This document shows, one piece after another, positions 1 through 5,321 of a stretch of 6,002 nucleotides of DNA. The stretch spans positions 1-6,002 of the forward strand of contig JAILRX010000111.1 of NCBI GenBank assembly GCA_024697985.1, written 5' to 3'. Origin of the DNA: Treponemataceae bacterium. Its GTDB lineage: Bacteria > Spirochaetota > Spirochaetia > Treponematales > Treponemataceae. Within the stretch, counting starts at the first letter, position 1, and each line of letters starts with the position of its first letter. Position numbers and translations under genes: made by a program. Under the pieces are notes generated by a model. It saw only the letters and a list, made by a program, of their open reading frames with translations. It ran no database searches and was not told where the DNA came from.

Positions 1-648
1 TTCAACGGCCCTGACTATGGCATTTGCAGCCTCAACATCAGGATGAATCATATAATCGATTCCGTAAATCGGCCTCTGATTTTCTTCATCATCATTTTTG
101 AGGGAAACATTTGCTGCTTCAGATTTATCTGATGAATGATTATTCAATTGTGAAAAAAGTTTTTCAAAAACCTTGAGGTCAGATACTTTCAAATCCGAAA
201 GCTTGATGTCAGGAACCTTGAATTCCGGGATTTTCAATTCAGAAAGCTTCAGGTCAGGGAGCTTCAAGTCCGAAAGGTTCAGTTTCATCTGTCTGAGTTT
301 TTCTCGGGTTTTCTTGACCGAATCTCTGTTCACGTAATATTCATAATTTCTTACGCGGGCAATCTTGAGGATATTAGGATACATTGCATCAATCAAGGAA
401 CAGGTTACGATGTTGACTTCATCGCTTTCCGTAACGCAGACAAGAGCATCAGCCTTTTCGATTTCAGCCTTTTCCAAAGTTTCAAGACTGTTTCCATCAG
501 CATTCAAAACTGAACAGTCGATTGCGTTAGATGCATATCGGGTTCTCTCTTCATCATTATCGATGAGGACAACGTCATTGCGTTCATTAACAAGAATCTT
601 TGCAAGCTGAAGACCTGTAAAACCGGCCCCTACGATTACGATTTTCAT
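1..648 (-). CDS. trkA: TrkA-type K+ uptake regulator, NAD-binding RCK protein (C-terminus cut by window edge)
   Basis: Cytoplasmic regulatory subunit of a Trk/Ktr potassium transporter; it binds NAD(H) and gates the membrane subunit TrkH. The 216 visible codons begin MKIVIVGAGFTG, a Rossmann dinucleotide-binding loop (GAGFTG, residues 7-12), followed by the acidic end of strand 2 (LIDND, about 28-32), the ADGN segment (50-53), the TESDEVN segment (73-79) characteristic of TrkA-N domains, and KIARVRN (95-101). The domain resumes at about 195 with YGIDYMIHPDVEAANAIVRAVE-like sequence. Between these lie about 85 extra residues (about 110-194), including a run of five-residue repeats (125-159). 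An in-frame ATG lies six codons upstream (664-666), but it has no good Shine-Dalgarno and the fold begins at 648, so 648 is preferred. The RCK-C domain and second half should lie to the left, perhaps with trkH. Family assignment is firm; the exact start is less so. Confidence 0.9.
   Translation of the reverse strand, partial: MKIVIVGAGFTGLQLAKILVNERNDVVLIDNDEERTRYASNAIDCSVLNADGNSLETLEKAEIEKADALVCVTESDEVNIVTCSLIDAMYPNILKIARVRNYEYYVNRDSVKKTREKLRQMKLNLSDLKLPDLKLSELKIPEFKVPDIKLSDLKVSDLKVFEKLFSQLNNHSSDKSEAANVSLKNDDEENQRPIYGIDYMIHPDVEAANAIVRAVE
172..276 (-). repeat. Seven tandem 15-bp units encoding LSDLK-like pentapeptides within trkA
   Basis: TrkA residues 125-159 read LSDLK, LPDLK, LSELK, IPEFK, VPDIK, LSDLK, VSDLK: seven five-residue units with hydrophobic residues at positions 1 and 4, S or P at 2, D or E at 3, and an invariant K at 5. 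The DNA copies have diverged, mostly in third positions, while the protein pattern is kept. This suggests selection on the peptide rather than recent slippage. The repeat is followed by an asparagine-, serine- and acid-rich stretch (about 168-190) that looks like a flexible linker. The function is unknown. Confidence 0.85.
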
Positions 649-694
649 GCCTTTATTTTCTTTCATCTACGTAAAAAAATCAACATCAAAAAAA

Positions 695-723
695 ATAATC
701 ATTTTTTCAACAAAGCCTGTGAA
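695..723 (-). promoter_or_regulatory. Predicted sigma70-type promoter for trkA
   Basis: On the minus strand TTCACA (718-723, 5 of 6 to the -35 consensus) is separated by 17 bases from GATTAT (695-700, 4 of 6 to the -10 consensus). Transcription would begin near 688, leaving a short leader before the trkA start at 648. The region is very A/T-rich, so chance matches are likely and confidence is modest. Confidence 0.4.
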
Positions 724-751
724 ATTGTAAAAAATTGTAAATTTATAATTT
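722..751. promoter_or_regulatory. Tandem 10-bp repeat and 20-bp imperfect palindrome upstream of the gldA promoter
   Basis: AAATTGTAAA occurs twice in perfect tandem (722-731 and 732-741), spaced by one helical turn. The second copy is also the left half of a 20-bp inverted repeat (732-751, 18 of 20 positions symmetric) that runs into the gldA -35 box at 750. This could be an operator or an A/T-rich UP element. I do not recognise it as the site of any named regulator, and A/T-rich DNA produces such symmetry by chance. Confidence 0.4.
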
Positions 752-778
752 GACAGATAAAAAACTTAGATTTACTAT
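750..778 (+). promoter_or_regulatory. Predicted sigma70-type promoter for gldA
   Basis: A perfect -35 box TTGACA (750-755) is followed, 17 bases on, by TACTAT (773-778, 4 of 6 to TATAAT). Transcription would start near 784-786. This leaves a leader of about 50 bases carrying the gldA Shine-Dalgarno, and places the ATG at 781 at or before the transcript start, so that ATG cannot be the translation start. Confidence 0.65.
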
Positions 779-816
779 ATATGCAAGAGAAAAAAATTAA
801 AAAACGTCTATTCATT

Positions 817-823
817 AAGGAGG
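817..823 (+). promoter_or_regulatory. Shine-Dalgarno that fixes the gldA start
   Basis: AAGGAGG is a near-perfect anti-16S match placed 11 bases before the ATG at 835. It lies inside the longer open frame that begins at 781, and it marks 835 as the real start. Confidence 0.8.
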
Positions 824-834
824 ATAGAAAAAAA

Positions 835-1986
835 ATGAGAAAAGCATTTATTTGCCCTACAAAGTATGTTCAAGGAGAAGATGAACTTAAAAACTTAGGT
901 TATTTCGTAAAAACATTTGGTGACAAGGCTATGCTTATTGCAGACCCTTTTGCCTATGATTTGGTAAAAGATAAGCTCGAAGCTACACAGAAAGAATTCG
1001 GTGTAACATTCATTAGATCAACAGACTTCCAGGGTGAATGCTCGAGAGATGTAGTTGCTAAAATCCAGAAATTTGCTAAAGACAACGCTTGTGCTTGTAC
1101 AATCGGTCTTGGTGGAGGAAAAGCAATCGATACAGCAAAATGTGTTGCTGCTGGTGTTAACCTTATTATTTGTCCTACAATCGCTGCTACAGATGCTCCA
1201 ACCAGCCACAGTGCAGTACTTTATCACGACGACCATTCATTCGATGATTATGCATATTTCAAACAGAGCCCAAGTGTAGTTCTTATCGATACAAAAGTTA
1301 TCGTAAACGCACCAGTACGTTTCTTGGTAAGCGGTATGGGTGATGCACTTTCAACATACTTCGAAGCTCGAGCTAACCAGCAGGCTTTCAAGAACGTTAA
1401 CGCAGGTCTCCCATGTGGTGCTGACCGAGCAAAAGGTGAAAGACTTGGTTATGGTACATTCACAGCTTACACACTTGCTGAACAGTGCTACATCAACCTT
1501 ATCACAGACGGTCTTAAGGCTAAAGTTGCTTGTGAAAACAAATGTATCACACAGGCTTTCGAAAAAATCGTTGAAACAAACATCCTTCTTTCAGGTCTTG
1601 GATTTGAATCAGGTGGACTTGCTGCAGCACACGCTATCAACGACGGTCTTACTGTAATGGAAAAGAAGATGACACGAAGAATGTTCCATGGTGAACAGGT
1701 TTCTTTCGGAACAATCACACAGCTCGTTCTTGAAAACTCTCCAAGAGAAGAATTGGAAGAAGTTCTTGAATTCTGCTGCTCAGTAGGACTTCCAGTTTGT
1801 CTTAAAGACTTGGCTATTGAATCAGTTAGTGAAGAAGAACTTCAGGCTATCGCTGAAAAAGCTTGTATCCCAGAAGAATCAATTCACAACATGCCATTCC
1901 CTGTAACTGTTGATATGGTTAAAGATGCCATCAAGACAGCTGACAAGATTGGTTCAGAATTCAAAGCTAAATACGAAGCAAAATAA
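835..1986 (+). CDS. gldA: Glycerol dehydrogenase, NAD+-dependent, metal-binding
   Basis: Cytoplasmic group III (iron-type) alcohol dehydrogenase that oxidises glycerol to dihydroxyacetone with NAD+. From the ATG at 835 it has 383 residues. It opens MRKAFICPTKYVQGEDEL, aligning with the E. coli GldA N-terminus as I recall it (about 367 residues). Visible hallmarks are the GLGGGK nucleotide loop (91-96) with IDTAK after it, PTIAATDAP with the substrate-side Asp (D121), and the three expected Zn ligands: Asp in GMGDAL (D170), His in AAAHAINDG (H266) and His in FHGEQVSFG (H285). IHNMPFPVT near the C-terminus is also typical. The frame is open back to an ATG at 781, but the added Lys-rich 18 residues match nothing in GldA and fall at the predicted transcript start. 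A stretch of about 13 extra residues lies at about 185-205. Codons favour ATC, AAC, TTC, GGT and GTT, as expected of a well-expressed gene. It is followed by a terminator and then by dhaKL, the next enzyme in the route. Confidence 0.94.
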   Translation: MRKAFICPTKYVQGEDELKNLGYFVKTFGDKAMLIADPFAYDLVKDKLEATQKEFGVTFIRSTDFQGECSRDVVAKIQKFAKDNACACTIGLGGGKAIDTAKCVAAGVNLIICPTIAATDAPTSHSAVLYHDDHSFDDYAYFKQSPSVVLIDTKVIVNAPVRFLVSGMGDALSTYFEARANQQAFKNVNAGLPCGADRAKGERLGYGTFTAYTLAEQCYINLITDGLKAKVACENKCITQAFEKIVETNILLSGLGFESGGLAAAHAINDGLTVMEKKMTRRMFHGEQVSFGTITQLVLENSPREELEEVLEFCCSVGLPVCLKDLAIESVSEEELQAIAEKACIPEESIHNMPFPVTVDMVKDAIKTADKIGSEFKAKYEAK

Positions 1987-2010
1987 GACTTAATTCTTTT
2001 TTTACTTTAA

Positions 2011-2057
2011 GGAAACTGCTTGTAAGATTTAAGTCTGCAGGCAGTTTCTGTTTTTTT
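2011..2057 (+). terminator. Intrinsic terminator (or attenuator) after gldA
   Basis: GAAACTGC (2012-2019) pairs perfectly with GCAGTTTC (2041-2048). With G-U pairs the stem can extend to 2011-2024 / 2036-2049 with an 11-base loop. Seven T residues follow at 2051-2057. It sits 25 bases after the gldA stop and only about 20 bases before the dhaKL Shine-Dalgarno. It may therefore act as a partial terminator that sets gldA expression above dhaKL. Confidence 0.88.
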
Positions 2058-2093
2058 ATCACAACAAACTAACTAATAAGGAAAATTATAAAA

Positions 2094-3839
2094 ATGCAGA
2101 AAATTATTAATAGACCAGAAACAGTCGTTATCGAAATGTGCAACGGTATTGCAAATGCACATCCAGAATTGGAATTCATCCAGAAATACAAGATCATCAA
2201 AAAGAGAGAAATCAACAAGAACAAGGTTTCTTTGGTTTCAGGTGGTGGTTCAGGACACGAACCAGCTCATGCAGGATATGTTGGAAAAGGTATGCTTGAT
2301 GCTGCCGTTTGTGGTGATGTTTTCGCATCTCCTTCACAGGTTCAGGTTTATCAGGCATTGAAAGCAATCGCTTCTGACAAAGGTTCTTTGATGATCATCA
2401 AAAACTACTCTGGTGATATGATGAACTTCAAGAACGGTGCTTACCTTGCAGGTGATGACGGACTTAAAGTTGACTACGTAAAAGTAGAAGACGATATCGC
2501 CGTTCAGGACTCACTTTACACAGTTGGACGCCGAGGTGTTGCAGGAACAGTTTTTGTTCACAAATGCGCAGGTGCAGCTGCTGAAATGGGAAAAGACCTT
2601 GCAGAAGTAAAACGAATTGCACAGAAAGCTGCTGACAACGTTAAATCTTTGGGATTTGCATTCAGCTCTTGTACAGTTCCTGCTGCAGGAAAACCTACAT
2701 TCGACATCAGTGCAGGCGAAATGGAATTTGGTGTTGGTATCCATGGTGAACCTGGTATCAAACGAGAAAAGATTGCTACAGCTGATGAATTGGCTGAAAG
2801 AATCGTTACAGCTCTTCTTAAAGAAGTTAATCCAGGATCAAGCGAAGTTTCAGTTCTTATCAACGGATTTGGTTCAACACCACTCCAGGAATTGTATCTT
2901 TTCAACAACGCTGTTGCTAAAGTTTTGGCAGACAAAGGTGTTAAAGTTTACCGAGTATTCGTTGGTAACTTCATGACATCAATTGATATGTTGGGAGCTT
3001 CAATCTCTATCCTCAAGATGGATGATGAACTCAAGACAATGTTGGACTTCCCATCAGAAGCTCCAGGATTCAGAGTACTCGGACCAGTTCCTGCTTCAGT
3101 TTACTCACCAATCACATGTGGAAACGAAGACAACACAAACGTTTCTTTCACAGCTGACACATCAAAAATGTCAACAATCAAGAACGGAAAAGAAATTGAC
3201 CTTCCTTCAATGGTTTACCTCATCGACAAGATGGCTGAAATCATCATCAAGAACGAACAGCCATGGTGCGAACTTGACTCACATGCTGGTGACGGTGACT
3301 TCGGTATGTCAGTTGCAAAAGGTTTCCGACAGCTCAAACGAGAATGGGCAGAAATCTGCGAAAAGAAGACAATCGGAGAATTCCTCGATGCTGCTGCTAT
3401 GGTTATCATGCTTAACTGCGGTGGTGCTTCAGGTCCTATCTGGGGTTCAGCATTCCGTATGGCTGGTAAATGCGCAGGAGACAAGAAAGCCCTTTCAATC
3501 AGTGAATTTGCTGATATGCTTCAGGCTGCTGTTGACGGTGTTCAGGAAACAGGTAAACGTTCATTCGGACGAGGAGCTGTTGTTGGTGACAAGACATTGA
3601 TCGATGCTCTTGTTCCATGTGCAGATTCTTGGAAAGAAAGCGTAAAAGCTGGCGACGACCTTAAGACAGCATTCGTTAAGGGTGCTAAAGCCGGTGTTGA
3701 CGGAGCTGCTGCTACAGCAGAACACGTTGCACACATGGGTCGTGCAGGTACTGTTGGTGAACGATCTATCGGATATCCAGATGCCGGTGCATTTGCTTTG
3801 GGACAGATCTTCACAGAACTTTCAGAAATTATTAAATAA
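2094..3839 (+). CDS. dhaK: Dihydroxyacetone kinase, ATP-dependent DhaK-DhaL fusion
   Basis: Phosphorylates dihydroxyacetone to DHAP, using ATP. The 581-residue length fits single-chain ATP-dependent kinases (the Citrobacter enzyme is about 550 residues, the human one about 575). DhaK domain, about 1-335: GGGSGHEP (50-57), NYSGDMMNF (104-112) and GIHGEPG with the His (H217) that binds substrate covalently as a hemiaminal. DhaL domain, about 372-581: LDSHAGDGDFG carrying the three Mg-binding Asp (D395, D400, D402), GGASGPIWG (443-451), GDKTLIDAL (498-506) and GERSIGYPDAGA (555-566), which form the ADP site. A linker of about 35 residues joins the domains. The start at 2094 has AAGGA (2078-2082) 11 bases upstream and begins at a natural N-terminus. 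All catalytic residues I can name are present. No dhaM or PTS partner is visible, consistent with ATP use. It lies 107 bases behind gldA, with a terminator but no clear promoter between. It could be written dhaKL. Confidence 0.94.
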   Translation: MQKIINRPETVVIEMCNGIANAHPELEFIQKYKIIKKREINKNKVSLVSGGGSGHEPAHAGYVGKGMLDAAVCGDVFASPSQVQVYQALKAIASDKGSLMIIKNYSGDMMNFKNGAYLAGDDGLKVDYVKVEDDIAVQDSLYTVGRRGVAGTVFVHKCAGAAAEMGKDLAEVKRIAQKAADNVKSLGFAFSSCTVPAAGKPTFDISAGEMEFGVGIHGEPGIKREKIATADELAERIVTALLKEVNPGSSEVSVLINGFGSTPLQELYLFNNAVAKVLADKGVKVYRVFVGNFMTSIDMLGASISILKMDDELKTMLDFPSEAPGFRVLGPVPASVYSPITCGNEDNTNVSFTADTSKMSTIKNGKEIDLPSMVYLIDKMAEIIIKNEQPWCELDSHAGDGDFGMSVAKGFRQLKREWAEICEKKTIGEFLDAAAMVIMLNCGGASGPIWGSAFRMAGKCAGDKKALSISEFADMLQAAVDGVQETGKRSFGRGAVVGDKTLIDALVPCADSWKESVKAGDDLKTAFVKGAKAGVDGAAATAEHVAHMGRAGTVGERSIGYPDAGAFALGQIFTELSEIIK

Positions 3840-3850
3840 TTTTTAATAAA

Positions 3851-3905
3851 GACGAGTATCGGTAAGTTTTCACACAAAATGATTCCGGTACTCGTCATTT
3901 TTTTT
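3851..3905 (+). terminator. Intrinsic terminator after dhaKL
   Basis: GACGAGTA (3851-3858) pairs with TACTCGTC (3889-3896). The stem extends inward to 12 bp (3851-3862 / 3885-3896, one G-U pair), and the 22-base loop can itself form a small TTTT/AAAA stem (3867-3870 / 3876-3879). Eight T residues follow at 3898-3905. The T-tract ends one base before the Shine-Dalgarno of the next gene on the same strand. Confidence 0.92.
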
Positions 3906-3921
3906 CAGGGGGCAAAATTTA

Positions 3922-4581
3922 ATGCATACAGACTTAACAGCAAAATCGTGGGGCAAAACAATCGAGCAGATCAGACAGTGCCACTTGAGCTTAATCGGAG
4001 CATCACAAGCAACAACAGAAAACTGGAAGGAAGCTTTTGATTCGCTGATAAAATCAATCAAAGAAGAAAGAGTTTCGTACCCGGAGTTTGCATCAGAACT
4101 CAAGGATTTGACAGAAGCAACTGGGTCAACTTATGATTTTACCGATATTTTGGAAGAATATTTTGATCACCTGGAAGACAAACATGCCTGGCAGATAATC
4201 ATCGATTCGTGTGATGAGCTGATTCCGCTTTTTAAGTGGCAGTCAAATGCACCTTCAGAATATATGTTCAGAAAGGGAAATGCACTTGAAAAAATGGGAC
4301 ACATCGATGAAGCCGGAGAATTCGGAGAAGAATGGCTTAAAAAATATCCGAACGACCTTTACGGCGTTGCATCAAACGTATTTTTGATGGTTGAAATGAA
4401 ACGCTATGAACAGGCCGAAGCCCTTATAAAAAAACATCTTACTGATGACTTGATCTGTGACAAAACCACAGACACCTTCTTTATGGCAGCTGAGCGCCTG
4501 TACGAAATAACGGACAACATCAACGCCAAACAGAGAATCGAAAAGAAAATTGCAGAATACAATGAAATGATTGGAAAATAA
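3922..4581 (+). CDS. Small TPR-like protein of unknown function
   Basis: I do not recognise a named family. The 219-residue product has no signal peptide or membrane segment and should be cytoplasmic. It appears all-helical. The C-terminal half shows tetratricopeptide-like helical pairs: about 114-147 (MFRKGNALEKMGHIDEAGEF, then WLKKYPND, with the usual A, L, G, EA and YP positions), about 148-178 (VEMKRYEQAEALIKKHL) and a weaker third at about 183-216. Residues 1-100 are helical, acidic and Trp/Tyr-containing, and match nothing I know. Such folds usually mediate protein-protein contacts, so an adaptor role is only inference. The start is well supported by AGGGGG (3907-3912) nine bases before the ATG. 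It lies directly behind the dhaKL terminator with no room for its own promoter between, and ends 3 bases from the convergent HAD gene. Its codon use is less biased than that of gldA and dhaKL, which suggests lower expression. Confidence 0.8.
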   Translation: MHTDLTAKSWGKTIEQIRQCHLSLIGASQATTENWKEAFDSLIKSIKEERVSYPEFASELKDLTEATGSTYDFTDILEEYFDHLEDKHAWQIIIDSCDELIPLFKWQSNAPSEYMFRKGNALEKMGHIDEAGEFGEEWLKKYPNDLYGVASNVFLMVEMKRYEQAEALIKKHLTDDLICDKTTDTFFMAAERLYEITDNINAKQRIEKKIAEYNEMIGK

Positions 4582-4584
4582 AAT

Positions 4585-5220
4585 CTAAATCGAAAGCAAT
4601 TTATCTACGGAAAAGCCGGCGAAATCAGAGATGACGTAGTCGGCTTTATCTTTTATTTCGTCCTTAGTGTGGGTCGTTGCAAGACCGATGACCTTCATTT
4701 TTGCATTTCGACCGGCTTCAAGACCACTGTAAGAGTCTTCAAAAACGACGCTTTCATCAGGGGAAGCACCGAATTTTTCGGCCGCAATCAGGTAGCAGTC
4801 CGGGCAAGGCTTTCCACGCGGAAAATCTTCGGCAGTTAAAATCTCATCGAACATTTTCAAAATTTCCGGATGGCGGACATAGACGCTTTCCATCTTACGG
4901 CGGTTGGAGCTCGTTACGACGGCAGTCTTTATTCCTCGGGAACGTAATTCATTGATGAAATCAACGACGCCCGGAATATAATTCATATTTAGGTTGACTT
5001 CAAGATCATCCATCATTTGATGAATTCTGGAAATCTGTTCTTCGCTGCAAGATGAAAAATGATCAGCAAAAATCTTTGTAAGGCTCTGTCCCTTGATTTT
5101 AGGTCCAAAATCTTCGATATGCAAAAAGTCACGACCAATCATATCCCAGAAAACCGTATACTGGCTTTCAGTATCGATTACAACTCCATCAAGGTCAAAA
5201 AGTGCAGCAATAAATTTCAT
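4585..5220 (-). CDS. HAD-superfamily hydrolase, beta-phosphoglucomutase/phosphatase-like
   Basis: Cytoplasmic haloacid-dehalogenase enzyme of 211 residues, a normal length for subfamily IA with an alpha-helical cap. Motif I is FDLDGVVIDTE (nucleophile D9, acid/base D11), motif II VVTSSN (about 102-106), motif III GKPCPDCY (K137) and motif IV VFEDSYSG (E161, D162). The cap spans about 16-80, with IKGQSLTKIF where beta-phosphoglucomutases usually carry a phosphate-binding Arg after KG.S. That Arg is absent here, so a phosphatase acting on a small sugar or polyol phosphate is at least as likely as a mutase. The substrate cannot be read from the sequence; a glycerol-3-phosphatase role is imaginable from the neighbours but unsupported. 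A good Shine-Dalgarno (GGAG, 5228-5231) lies 7 bases before the ATG. The stop is TAG. It is divergent from pheS and convergent with the TPR-like gene. Confidence 0.9.
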   Translation of the reverse strand: MKFIAALFDLDGVVIDTESQYTVFWDMIGRDFLHIEDFGPKIKGQSLTKIFADHFSSCSEEQISRIHQMMDDLEVNLNMNYIPGVVDFINELRSRGIKTAVVTSSNRRKMESVYVRHPEILKMFDEILTAEDFPRGKPCPDCYLIAAEKFGASPDESVVFEDSYSGLEAGRNAKMKVIGLATTHTKDEIKDKADYVISDFAGFSVDKLLSI

Positions 5221-5240
5221 AAAAAATCTCCAAGAATCAT

Positions 5241-5268
5241 TCTATAAAATTTCTGCGTTATTGTACAA
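5241..5268 (-). promoter_or_regulatory. Predicted promoter for the HAD hydrolase gene
   Basis: On the minus strand TTGTAC (complement of 5263-5268) and TATAGA (complement of 5241-5246) are 16 bases apart. The -35 matches only its first three bases and the -10 matches four. Its position, just ahead of a gene with a good ribosome binding site, supports it. Confidence 0.4.
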
Positions 5269-5270
5269 TA
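5259..5270. promoter_or_regulatory. 12-bp perfect palindrome shared by two divergent promoters
   Basis: TATTGTACAATA reads the same on both strands. It contains TTGTAC in each orientation, so it supplies the predicted -35 box of pheS (plus) and of the HAD gene (minus). A protein bound here would affect both. No named regulator is recognised. Confidence 0.5.
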
Positions 5271-5289
5271 TCCTGCAAAATTGTATTAT
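5261..5289 (+). promoter_or_regulatory. Predicted promoter for pheS
   Basis: TTGTAC (5261-5266), a 17-base spacer, then TATTAT (5284-5289, 5 of 6 to the -10 consensus). The transcript would start near 5296 and have a leader of about 26 bases. There is no room for a T-box or a leader-peptide attenuator of the kind often found ahead of pheST. Confidence 0.5.
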
Positions 5290-5290
5290 A

Positions 5291-5309
5291 TAAGAAGTTA
5301 GGTTTCTTA
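5291..5309 (+). other. Possible small hairpin beside the pheS ribosome binding site
   Basis: TAAGAA (5291-5296) can pair with TTCTTA (5304-5309) around a 7-base loop, ending one base before the Shine-Dalgarno GGAGG (5311-5315). The stem is A/T-rich and weak. If transcription starts near 5296 the left arm would be mostly missing from the RNA, so the role is doubtful. Confidence 0.25.
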
Positions 5310-5321
5310 GGGAGGAATATC

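Noticed and set aside
172..276. Repeats on the left side as a CRISPR array or regulatory iterons
   Set aside because: The period is 15 bp, the copies are degenerate and in frame with a protein, and there are no spacers; it is coding repeat.
365..610. Plus-strand 81-codon frame opposite trkA
   Set aside because: It lies on the complement of a clear TrkA-N domain, is Ser/Leu-rich shadow sequence, and has no ribosome binding site.
664..666. Upstream ATG as the trkA start
   Set aside because: In frame, but not preceded by a Shine-Dalgarno. The added residues precede the canonical first strand. It cannot be fully excluded, since 648 also lacks a well-spaced one.
2558..2935. Antisense open frames within dhaKL, and similar ones at 3215-3484 and 3542-3898
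   Set aside because: They are by-products of the biased codon use of dhaKL. The encoded products look like reverse-frame noise and have no start signals.
2983..3600. 205-codon open frame on the plus strand inside dhaKL
   Set aside because: It is a shifted frame lying wholly within the well-supported kinase, with no ribosome binding site and no recognisable protein.
5221..5321. T-box riboswitch or leader-peptide attenuator for pheS
   Set aside because: The whole spacer to the divergent gene is 101 bases and the predicted leader only about 26. There is no terminator hairpin and no Phe-rich leader frame.
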